This document shows, piece by piece, positions 15,509 to 23,903 of a DNA stretch of 64,000 nt. The stretch covers positions 124,001 through 188,000 of the forward strand of contig CAVYKB010000002.1 of NCBI GenBank assembly GCA_963768975.1, given 5' to 3'. Below the pieces are notes generated by a model. That model made no database searches. It had not been told where the DNA came from and saw only the letters and a list, made by a program, of their open reading frames with translations. Both the position numbers and the translations under genes were made by a program. How positions within the stretch are numbered: the stretch's first letter is position 1; every line of letters starts with the position of its first letter. The DNA comes from CADCTB01 sp963768975. GTDB taxonomy: Bacteria > Actinomycetota > Acidimicrobiia > Acidimicrobiales > AC-14.

Positions 15509-16536
15509 CCGCCCTCCAGCTCCGTCGCGGCATCCGGCGCCGGCGCCGGCGACGAGGGCGCCCCGCCCTCGCCCTGGAGCGAGATGGCGGCGGCCACGCC
15601 GGCCGCAGCTCCCTTCCCGACGGCCACCGGCACCAGCTGGAACCCGGGGGTGATGTCGCCGGCCGCGTAGCAGCCGGCGACCGACGTGCGTCCGTCTCGG
15701 TCCACGCAAAGGCACTCAGACTCGTCGGTCTCGCAGCCGAGCTGGCGGGCCAGCTCCAGGCGGGCGCGATGGGCGATGCTGAAGAAGACGAGGTCGGCGT
15801 CGAGCACCTGGCCGCCGGCCAGGCGGACGCCCCGCAACGCTCCCGGCTCGCCTTCGAGGGCGACGGCGCCGTCCTCCACCAGGCCGATCCCGTGGCGGGC
15901 GAGGAGGCGGCGATGGCGGTCGTCGCCCTCCAGGGCTCGCCCGCCGGTCACCACGGTCAGGCTGTCGGCCCAGTCGAGCATGCCGGCGGCGAAGGCGACG
16001 ACCTGCTCGCCCCAGCCCAGAATGACGACCACGCGGCCCTGGGCCTCGTAGCCGTCGCAAGTGGCGCAATGGAAGACGCTGGTGCCGTAGTGGTCGAAGA
16101 AGCCGTCGATGGCGGGGAACTCGTCGACGACGCCCATCGCCAGGATCAGGCGCAGGCCAGCGTGCTCTTCGCCGTCGACGGTGACGACGAACCGGCCGTC
16201 GGGCTGCCGGCGGGCGGCGGTGGCCTCGCCCTCGCAGAACGTCGCCTCGGGGTAGCGGGCCAGGTCGGCCCGGGCCTGCTGGAGCAGCGCCATCGGGTCG
16301 GCCGGGTCGGCGCCGAGGTACCCGTGGGACTTCTTCGCCCACCGGTTGCGGTACTGCCCGCTGTCGACCACGAGAACCGACCGGCGGTAGCGGGCGGCCC
16401 AGGTGGCGGCGCTCAGGCCGGCGGGGCCACCCCCGACGACCACGATGTCAGAAAGGACCGTCGGCGGAGAGCCGCCAGCCAACTCGGTCGGCGGAGAGCC
16501 GCCAGCCAACTCGGTCGGCGGAGAGCCGCCAGCCAA
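15505..16536 (-). CDS. Thioredoxin-reductase-like FAD/NAD(P) oxidoreductase
   Basis: A 343-residue flavoprotein. The FAD Rossmann motif IVVVGGGPAGLSAATWAARY follows an N-terminal extension, the redox-active CATC sits in FHCATCDGYE, the NAD(P) motif is VVVILGWGEQVVAFAAGM, and the terminal FAD motif is GCYAAGDITPGFQLVPVAVGKG. It should reduce a disulfide partner or act as a ferredoxin/thioredoxin-type reductase. The N-terminus is strange: residues 1-27 are three copies of LAGGSPPTE encoded by a 27-bp tandem repeat, each copy offering a TTG start. The real start may be any of these, so the repeat may or may not be translated. It follows the small Ala/Pro-rich gene by one base. Confidence 0.87.
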   Translation of the reverse strand: MAGGSPPTELAGGSPPTELAGGSPPTVLSDIVVVGGGPAGLSAATWAARYRRSVLVVDSGQYRNRWAKKSHGYLGADPADPMALLQQARADLARYPEATFCEGEATAARRQPDGRFVVTVDGEEHAGLRLILAMGVVDEFPAIDGFFDHYGTSVFHCATCDGYEAQGRVVVILGWGEQVVAFAAGMLDWADSLTVVTGGRALEGDDRHRRLLARHGIGLVEDGAVALEGEPGALRGVRLAGGQVLDADLVFFSIAHRARLELARQLGCETDESECLCVDRDGRTSVAGCYAAGDITPGFQLVPVAVGKGAAAGVAAAISLQGEGGAPSSPAPAPDAATELEGG

Positions 16537-16540
16537 CTCA
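16460..16540. repeat. Three tandem copies of a 27-bp repeat
   Basis: The unit starts GTCGGCGGAGAGCCGCCAGC and is repeated three times almost perfectly (the last copy ends in A rather than G). Each unit contains a small palindrome (GGCGGAGAGCCGCC). It lies at the start of the flavoprotein gene and keeps its frame, giving a nine-residue repeat. It looks like a slippage-prone minisatellite. Confidence 0.92.
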
Positions 16541-16840
16541 GTCGACGTCGGCGTCGGCGAGTATGTCGGCGGCGACCGCCAGCGCAGTGGCCAGGCCGGC
16601 GGCCCGCTGGGCCACGCCGGCGAGGTAGCGGTCGGCGCCCGGGTGGTCGAGCGGCGGCCGGCCCAGCGACCGCACCAGGGCGGTGGGGTCGGTAGCGGGG
16701 GTGATGCGGGCGGGCGCGGGCGCCTTGGGGGCGATGCGCCAGAACTCCGCCGGCGTGGGCTCGGCCGGCGGGCGGGGCTCCTTGCGCTTCTGCGCCTTGC
16801 CGGCGTTCTGGTTGCGGCGAGGTGCCGCGTTGTCGCTCAC
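16538..16840 (-). CDS. Small Ala/Pro-rich hypothetical protein
   Basis: A 100-residue protein with an N-terminal basic stretch (NAGKAQKRKEPRPPAEPTPAEFWR) and a helical C-terminal half (RYLAGVAQRAAGLATALAVAADILADADVD). The GTG start has an AGGAG ribosome site eight bases upstream. It is sandwiched between the SNF2 helicase and the flavoprotein on the same strand, so it is probably one operon. I do not recognise a family. Confidence 0.68.
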   Translation of the reverse strand: MSDNAAPRRNQNAGKAQKRKEPRPPAEPTPAEFWRIAPKAPAPARITPATDPTALVRSLGRPPLDHPGADRYLAGVAQRAAGLATALAVAADILADADVD

Positions 16841-16943
16841 GCCGTGTCTCCTGTTCGGTCCGGTCGCCGGCCCTCAAGGGCCTGCCGGCAGGGGCCTCCG
16901 CTGCGCTCCGGCGAGGCCGGCACGCCCGGCCGGCGCCCTCCCC

Positions 16944-19900
16944 TCACGCCGCCTCCTCCCGGTCACCGGTGTCGGCGTCCTCGGCATCGGCGGTCAGGAG
17001 CTGATCGGGCCGGAGGCCAAGGGCCACCCGCAGCTGGCTGGGGTCGAGGTCGGCCAGGGAGCTGGACTTGGGCAGGACGAGGTCGGCGATGTGGCGCTTG
17101 CCGTTGACGACGTCCTCCACCCGCTCGTCGACCGTGCCCGGGCACACCAGCCGATGGGAGATCACGGTGCGCTCCTGGCCGATGCGCCACGCCCGGTCAC
17201 GGGCCTGGTCCTCGACGGCGGGGTTCCACCAGCGGTCGTAGAGCACGACGTGGCTGGCGGCGGTGAGGTTCAGCCCGGTGCCACCCGCCTTCAGCGACAG
17301 GACCAGGGCAGCCGGGCCCTTGCGGGCTTGGAACTCGGCGATCATCTTGTCGCGCACTCCCCGGGAGAGGCCGCCGTGGTAGCAGTCGATCGGCAGCTTG
17401 GTGCGGGCGGTGAGGTGTTCGGCCAGCCGCTTTCCCCACTCGGCGAAGTGGGTGAACACCAGCACCTTCTCGCCAGCGGCGAAGACCGAGTCGACGATCT
17501 CCTCGAGCCGGGCCAGCTTGCCCGAGCGCCCGGCGAGCGGCCGGCCGTCGTCCTCGTAGGCCGCCGGGTGGTTGCAGATCTGCTTGAGGGCGGTAATGGC
17601 GGCCAGGATGTCGCCCTGCCGGCGTTCCGACTCGCCGGCGTTGACCAGACGATCGATGACCGCCTGGTAGAGCCCGACCTGCTCAGGGGTCATGGTGCAG
17701 TGGTCAAGCTCGTCGATCTTGTCCGGCAACTCGGCGGCGACCTCGGGCTCGGACTTGGTGCGGCGGAACACCAGGATGCCGTTGAGGGCCCGCAAGGCGT
17801 GCTCGCCGCTCGGGCGGCCGTCCTTGGCCTGGGCCGAGAGCTGGGAGACGAAGGCGGCCCGGGGGCCCAGCAGCCCCGGGTTGGTGAAGTCGAGGATGGC
17901 CCAGAGGTCGCCCAGGCCGTTCTCCACCGGTGTTCCGGTGAGAGCGAGGCGGCTGCGGGCCTGGATGCGGCGCAGCTCCTGGGCCACGTCGCTGCCCGGG
18001 TTCTTGATGGCCTGGGCCTCGTCGAGCACGACCCTGGCCCACTCGATGCCGCTGATGGCATCGATGTCACGCACCGCAGTGCCGTAGGTGGTGATGATGA
18101 CGTCGGCCTTGCCGGCCTTGGCCCGCAGCTCCTCGGCGGTGGCCCGGCTGGCGCCGTGGTGCACGACGACCTTGAGCTTGGGGGCGAACCGTGAGGCCTC
18201 AGCCGCCCAGTTGCCGACAACGGCCGGCGGGGCGATGACCAGGGTGCCGGCGCCCTCCTGGGGCCCGAGCCGGGCGAGGTGGGCGAGCACGGTCGGCGTC
18301 TTGCCCAGGCCCATGTCGAGGGCCAGGCAACCGCCGAGGCCGGCGGAGTCGAGGAAGCCCAGCCAGGCCAGGGCCTCGGCCTGGTAGCTGCGGAGCGTGC
18401 CCTTGAACCCTTCGGGGTTGGCGACGGCCTCCGTCGAGACAGTGCTGGTGCGGGCCAGGAGGTCGGCGGCCCAGCCGGTGCCACCCACCACCGTGCCGCC
18501 GGCGAGGCCGGACGTCTCCAGGCCGACGGCGTGGCGCAGGACCTCGGCGCCGGTCAGCCGGGTGCGGTGGGCCCGCTCGGCCAGGGCGGCGGCGGCCTCG
18601 TTGAGGTCGACCCGGTCGATCTCCACCCAGCGGCCCCGGGAGTGGATGAGGGGGCGGGCTTCGGCGGCCAGACGGCGGATATCCTCCGCGGTCAGCTCCA
18701 CGTCGTCGAAGACCGCCGACCAGCGCACGTCCGCCAGCTGGTGGGCACCGACCACCGACGCGTCGACCGGCTCGGCGGTGAGGCGCAGCGCCGGCCTCGG
18801 CTTACGCCGGGACAGCGCCGGCACCCGGACGTCGAAGCCGGCGGCAGCCAGGGCGGGGCCGGTGACGCCCATGAGCTCGAACGCTTCGTCCTGGCTGAGG
18901 ACGACCTCGCCACGGCGCTGGCCGCCGGGGCGGTTCAGGACGGGCAGCAGGCGCTCGAGCCGTACCGTCTCGTCCGCCAGGTGGCGCTTCGAGCGGCCGT
19001 CGACCAGGGCCACTTCCAGCGGCACCAGGCGTCCGTCCTGGCCGGGGCCGAGAACGGAGAGGAACCAGGCACCGCCCTTGTCCGGCGGGTCGAGCTGGAC
19101 GACGAGGTGAGCGTCGACCGGGCCGCGAACCGGCTCGGCCCAGCGCTCCAGCCGCTCGGCCAGTGAGGTGGCGAGCCGGGCCGGCGCGTTGAAGGGCGTG
19201 CCGTCGAGGCTGGTGACGACGGCTTCGGCGACATCGGCCGGCGTGCGCACCACCGGCGGCGGCGCCGGCAGCTCGAGGCGGCCGGCGGCGTCGCGCACGA
19301 TGGCGTCGACCGTGGCCCCCAGCACCTCGAGGGTGAGAGTGCGGGCATCGGTGCGCTCCAGGGCGGCGACGGGGGCGGGCATGGCCCGGGACAGGGCGTC
19401 GAGCTTGGCCCGGTCGATCAGCGCCGGCGCCCAGGTCACCGACGAGGTCTGGCCGTCGTGCTGGAGCGTGGGGATGATGGCGCCCCGGGCCACGAAGTCG
19501 ACCGCCCACACGGCCACCCGGCCAAGCCACAGCACGCTGGCGCCCACGCCGTCCGGGCGGTCCTTGGCGCCGACGGTGACCAGCCAGCCGAGGGCCTGAG
19601 GGACGCCGATGGCCCGGGCCGGTGCCTGGACCCTGCTGGCCGGGGACACGCCGGCGGGCATCGAGACGGGCTCGTGCGGCCACCAGCCACCGGCCGGCGC
19701 CTCGACCGCAGCCAACCGCTCGGTCATCTCGTCGTCCGACGCGGGATCGGTGCCCGGGCCGGCGGCCCAGAAGACCAGGTGGCCGTCGGACCACGACGCC
19801 TGGAGGCGGACCTCGCCGGGCCCGTCGAGGGTGCGGGGGTCGGCCAGCTCGGCCCGGGCCCCGGTGAGGCGGGTAAGGGCCGCCGACAGCACGGACCGCT

Positions 19901-20177
19901 CCTGCTCGAAGTCGGCGACCACCTGGTCGCGCTCGGGACCGGTGAACGTGCGGACCTTGGCCAGCCCCGCCTCGGTCTGGCGGAGCAGCCGGGCCAGGCC
20001 CGAGCGCCACTCCACCGGGTGGGACTCGAGCAGGGCGAGCTGGGCCGCAGTGGCCTCGCCGGCCGCCTCCGCCTCGATCGCCCAGCCCAGCTCATGGTCG
20101 GAGACCCGAGCGGCAGGGCGCGCCTCGACCGCCACCGGACCTCTCGGGCCCTGCTCAACTGCTGCTACGTCGTGCAT
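16944..20177 (-). CDS. SNF2/HepA-type ATP-dependent helicase
   Basis: A 1077-residue DEAD/DEAH-box SWI2/SNF2 protein. The C-terminal half holds all motifs: I DMGLGKTPTVLAHLARL, Ia LVIAPPAVVGNWAAEASRF, II VVLDEAQAIKNPGS, III LTGTPVENGLGDLW, IV VLVFTHFAEW, V LSLKAGGTGLNLTAASHVV and VI RDRAWRIGQ. The first 550 residues are an accessory region without catalytic motifs, as in other bacterial SNF2 proteins. These enzymes translocate on double-stranded DNA or remodel RNA polymerase; a specific role is not readable. The ATG start has GGAGG three bases upstream, a short spacing. It heads a minus-strand run with the next two genes. Confidence 0.93.
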   Translation of the reverse strand: MHDVAAVEQGPRGPVAVEARPAARVSDHELGWAIEAEAAGEATAAQLALLESHPVEWRSGLARLLRQTEAGLAKVRTFTGPERDQVVADFEQERSVLSAALTRLTGARAELADPRTLDGPGEVRLQASWSDGHLVFWAAGPGTDPASDDEMTERLAAVEAPAGGWWPHEPVSMPAGVSPASRVQAPARAIGVPQALGWLVTVGAKDRPDGVGASVLWLGRVAVWAVDFVARGAIIPTLQHDGQTSSVTWAPALIDRAKLDALSRAMPAPVAALERTDARTLTLEVLGATVDAIVRDAAGRLELPAPPPVVRTPADVAEAVVTSLDGTPFNAPARLATSLAERLERWAEPVRGPVDAHLVVQLDPPDKGGAWFLSVLGPGQDGRLVPLEVALVDGRSKRHLADETVRLERLLPVLNRPGGQRRGEVVLSQDEAFELMGVTGPALAAAGFDVRVPALSRRKPRPALRLTAEPVDASVVGAHQLADVRWSAVFDDVELTAEDIRRLAAEARPLIHSRGRWVEIDRVDLNEAAAALAERAHRTRLTGAEVLRHAVGLETSGLAGGTVVGGTGWAADLLARTSTVSTEAVANPEGFKGTLRSYQAEALAWLGFLDSAGLGGCLALDMGLGKTPTVLAHLARLGPQEGAGTLVIAPPAVVGNWAAEASRFAPKLKVVVHHGASRATAEELRAKAGKADVIITTYGTAVRDIDAISGIEWARVVLDEAQAIKNPGSDVAQELRRIQARSRLALTGTPVENGLGDLWAILDFTNPGLLGPRAAFVSQLSAQAKDGRPSGEHALRALNGILVFRRTKSEPEVAAELPDKIDELDHCTMTPEQVGLYQAVIDRLVNAGESERRQGDILAAITALKQICNHPAAYEDDGRPLAGRSGKLARLEEIVDSVFAAGEKVLVFTHFAEWGKRLAEHLTARTKLPIDCYHGGLSRGVRDKMIAEFQARKGPAALVLSLKAGGTGLNLTAASHVVLYDRWWNPAVEDQARDRAWRIGQERTVISHRLVCPGTVDERVEDVVNGKRHIADLVLPKSSSLADLDPSQLRVALGLRPDQLLTADAEDADTGDREEAA

Positions 20178-20343
20178 GTGCCTCCGGCACTTCGGTGCGG
20201 AGGTGAGGCGGCAAAGCCGCATCCTTCCGCGCTGCCCTCTCTTCGACGGCACCCCATCTCAGGAACCACCGCCCGCATTCGTGCGCCGCTCGCCGCCCAG
20301 GCGGCCGTGCGTTGCAGGAATCGTCTCCGATACTAGCTGTTCC

Positions 20344-20784
20344 TCAAACCGAACGCTGGTATGGGCCGGCGTGTTCCCGCACGAACCGGTGCAGGTCAGC
20401 AGGTGTGTCCGGGCAAGCGACAGTGCCTGCGGGCACGTCGACCAGCACCGGGAAGACCCGGGCCCGGCGCGCTTCGGTGACCGAGTTCGCCCAGCCGCCG
20501 GCGCCGGCAGCGGCCCCTTCGAGCACCGCGATCGCCACGGCGGTGACCCCTGATGGGAAGCCGCCCTTCATGGTCGACGCGTACTGGCCGGCCTCGTCGA
20601 CGAAGCGGTCGAGGTGGTCGCGGCCCGCCATCCCCGACTTGAACAGGGCGACCAGCACAAAGGTGCGCCGGCGCCGGCCGACCACTGCCTGGCGGCCGGC
20701 GACGGAGTCCCGGGACACGGAGAACCCGGCCTTCTGCAGCGACGTCTCGATGCCCGCCACCACCTGGAGCGGCGTGACGCTCAG
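20344..20784 (-). CDS. Hypothetical protein, probably CTG-initiated
   Basis: About 146 residues with an alternating helix/strand look (VVAGIETSLQKAGFSVSRD, RRRRTFVLVALFKSG, RVFPVLVDVPAGTVACPD). I do not recognise the family. The conventional start would be GTG at 20763, with no ribosome site. A CTG seven codons upstream overlaps the methyltransferase stop as CTGA and has AAGGAAGGG immediately in front, so I favour CTG. The two genes are surely co-transcribed. The 166 bases after its stop to the helicase start contain no gene I can see. Confidence 0.6.
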   Translation of the reverse strand: MSVTPLQVVAGIETSLQKAGFSVSRDSVAGRQAVVGRRRRTFVLVALFKSGMAGRDHLDRFVDEAGQYASTMKGGFPSGVTAVAIAVLEGAAAGAGGWANSVTEARRARVFPVLVDVPAGTVACPDTPADLHRFVREHAGPYQRSV

Positions 20785-21524
20785 TTCCCTTCCTTGCGGG
20801 CCCGGAGCACGAGCGTGCGCGGCACCCAGCGATAGACGTCGCGCCAGTGCGACGAGCGGTGCCCGTCGGCGAGCGGCTCGGGCTCCAGCACGGTGTCGAC
20901 CCGGAAGTTGGCCCGGGACAGGCCGGTGAAGAGGTCGGACAACGTGTGGTGGTGGGCCGACAGCGGCAGGCCCTCCCAGTCGTAGTTCACGCTCGTGCGG
21001 TCGAAGTACGACCGGCGCACCAGCAGCGGCTGGTTCGGGTCATCGTCGTCGATCAGGTGGGCCGCGGGGTGCGGCATGGAGAACACGAGGGCCGAGTTGG
21101 GTTTGAGCACCCGGTGGGCCTGGCGGAACACCCGGTTGAGATCAGCCACCAGGCCGAGGGCGTAGGCGGAGAACACCACGTCGATGCTCTCCGCCCGCAG
21201 GAAGACGAGCTCGGCCAGGTCGCCCTTGTGCAGCTCGATCTTGACCTTCTCCCGCTCGGCCAGCCGTTTGGCGCCGGCCAGCTGCTCGGCGGAGAAGTCC
21301 AGGCCGATGGCGTGGGCGCCCTGGCTGGCCATGGCCACGAGGTTCTGGCCCGCGCCGCAGCCGAGCTCCAGCACCCGCTTGCCGGCCAGGTTGCCGCCGA
21401 GGAGGCGGAAATCCTCCTCGGTGCCGATGTCGGGCCCGTAGGCCACCGCGTCGATGGCCGGCTGGACGCCACCCCGACCACCCTCCAGCAGGCGGTTCCA
21501 GGTGGCGGCGGTGTCACTCGGCAC
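20781..21524 (-). CDS. Class I SAM-dependent methyltransferase
   Basis: A 247-residue enzyme. The SAM-binding motif I is RVLELGCGAGQNLVAMASQG, motif II/III is IELHKGDLAELVFLRAESIDVVFSAYALG, and the post-motif is FRQAHRVLKPNSALVFSMPHP. The C-terminal cap carries Asp/Asn/His-rich text (HLIDDDDPNQPLLVRRSYFD). The substrate is not readable; this type often modifies small molecules. It is separated from ino1 by a hairpin and reads in the same direction. The following small gene begins within its stop codon. Confidence 0.88.
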   Translation of the reverse strand: MPSDTAATWNRLLEGGRGGVQPAIDAVAYGPDIGTEEDFRLLGGNLAGKRVLELGCGAGQNLVAMASQGAHAIGLDFSAEQLAGAKRLAEREKVKIELHKGDLAELVFLRAESIDVVFSAYALGLVADLNRVFRQAHRVLKPNSALVFSMPHPAAHLIDDDDPNQPLLVRRSYFDRTSVNYDWEGLPLSAHHHTLSDLFTGLSRANFRVDTVLEPEPLADGHRSSHWRDVYRWVPRTLVLRARKEGN

Positions 21525-21540
21525 GGCCCATTTCTACTCA

Positions 21541-21584
21541 GTGTGGGTAGCTGGCGTGGACATACCGCACCGAACTACCCACAC
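21541..21584. terminator. Hairpin between ino1 and the methyltransferase gene
   Basis: Ten-bp perfect arms (GTGTGGGTAG and its complement, at 21541-21550 and 21575-21584) lie in the 68-base gap after the ino1 stop. A transcription terminator for ino1 is the simplest reading, though the loop is long (24 bases). Confidence 0.5.
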
Positions 21585-21592
21585 TCGGCCGC

Positions 21593-22677
<1,085 letters not shown>

Positions 22678-22681
<4 letters not shown>

Positions 22682-23301
22682 CGGGATTCTCCTCCCTGAC
22701 GTTCGAAGGCGATCAGGCGGTCGAGCCAGGAGATGTCTCGCTCCGTGGCCTCGGTGCCGTGATCGACCAACGACTGGGTGTACAGGTCCATGCGCTCCTT
22801 GCGGGAGCGGTGGGTAGATCGGGCCTTGGCCAGTCGCTCGACCAAGAGGGCCCGGCGTTGCTCGAAGAGCCCGAGCCGACGCTCGGGGGGGAGGTAGCGG
22901 CAGAAGGCGAGCTTGAGGTTGAAGGCCCGGTCGTCGTCGCCGCTGGCCGAGTCCGTCACCAGCAACTCCTCGAACAGGGCCTCGCCCCGCTCGGTGATGG
23001 CGTAGACCTTGCGGGTCCGCGACGGGCGGGCCGGGCGGCTGGCGGCGCGACGGGCCCGGAAGGCGGCGGCCTCGCCGGCGATGGAGCCGGTCATGGGCAC
23101 CGCCGGCGCCGGCAGGGGCTCGGCGGCGGGGGCGGCGACGGCGCGCACCGCGCCGGCGGCCTCCAGGCGGGCCAGCGCCGGGTACAGCGATCCGAACGAC
23201 ACGCTCGAGAACGCGCCGAGCGCGTCGGTGAGGCGCTTCTTCAGCTCGTAGCCGTGGAGCTCCTGCTCCTTCAGCACACCCAGGATTGCCAGTTCAAGCA
23301 C
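22678..23301 (-). CDS. PadR family transcriptional regulator
   Basis: A 207-residue regulator. The N-terminal winged helix reads LELAILGVLKEQELHGYELKKRLTDAL, then SFGSLYPALARLEAAGAV, and VYAITERGEALFEELL supplies the wing. An insertion of about 40 residues rich in Ala/Pro lies before the wing. The C-terminal helices (Vir_C-like) follow, with RRLGLFEQRRALLVERL. Its start is GTG. It is cotranscribed with ino1, a common actinobacterial pairing, and probably controls it. AT-rich palindromes immediately upstream are candidate operators, which would make it autoregulatory. Confidence 0.9.
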
Positions 23302-23317
23302 TCGACGTACTCCGGTC

Positions 23318-23340
23318 CGACATATCGGTTCGATATATCG
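23318..23340. promoter_or_regulatory. Candidate PadR operator
   Basis: Two near-identical AT-rich palindromes, CGACATATCG and CGATATATCG, are separated by three bases, 17 bases upstream of the padR start. PadR proteins bind ATAT/ATGT-type inverted repeats, and this is one of the few AT-rich patches in the area. It may also overlap the promoter of the divergent DUF5318 gene. Binding is inferred. Confidence 0.5.
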
Positions 23341-23431
23341 AGAGAAGTATGCGGGATCGACCGGGACTTGGCAAGGCGCGCGTGCCGGCGGACCGGACTC
23401 CCGGGCCGGTCACCAGCGCTACCCTCGCGAC

Positions 23432-23854
23432 GTGAGCTTCAGGCCGGAGTCGCTGCAAGCGCGAGGCGCAGGGCACGTCACCGGGCCCGGCGAGGTCGAC
23501 TACCGCCTCGTGCGCAAGCACACCCTGGATGAGTTCCGCCGGGGCCGGCTCAGCAAGCTCGACGTGTGCGACGCCCATCCCGAGCTGCTCCGGGCCGCCC
23601 GCAACGTGGGCGAAGCCCGCAGCGAAAACTGTCCGATCTGCGACGACGCCACCCTCACCCTCGTCTCCTTTGCCTTCGGTAGCCGCCTCCCGGCGCACGG
23701 GCGCTGCATCACCACCAAGAAGGAACTGGTTCAGCTGCGCCGGTCGGCCCAGGAGTCCACCTGTTACGTGGTGGAGGTCTGCACCGCCTGCGCCTGGAAC
23801 CAGCTGGTCCGCAGCTTCCGGCTGGGGAACAGCACCCCGGCCGCCTCCAAATAG
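23432..23854 (+). CDS. DUF5318 family protein with zinc-type Cys pairs
   Basis: A 140-residue cytoplasmic protein of the actinobacterial DUF5318 family, usually next to a class A penicillin-binding protein, as here. It has two Cys pairs (NCPICDDATLTLVSF and VEVCTACAWNQLVRSF), likely a zinc ribbon, plus the conserved VDYRLVRKHTLDEFRRGRL and DVCDAHPELLRAARN. The GTG start is chosen from the family N-terminus. Function is unknown; because its sequence hints at a ribbon fold, it may bind RNA polymerase or RNA. Confidence 0.85.
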   Translation: MSFRPESLQARGAGHVTGPGEVDYRLVRKHTLDEFRRGRLSKLDVCDAHPELLRAARNVGEARSENCPICDDATLTLVSFAFGSRLPAHGRCITTKKELVQLRRSAQESTCYVVEVCTACAWNQLVRSFRLGNSTPAASK

Positions 23855-23903
23855 CCAGGCCGAACTCGGCGCCGGCCACACCACCCTGTACGCTGCGGGG
23901 GTC

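Noticed and set aside
16460..16540. Tandem repeats considered as a CRISPR array
   Set aside because: Units are directly adjacent without spacers and lie in a coding frame.
16683..18194. 503-codon plus-strand reading frame opposite the SNF2 helicase
   Set aside because: It lies antisense within a well-supported helicase; the product is Gly/Arg/Ala-rich without motifs, as expected from the third-position GC bias of the real gene.
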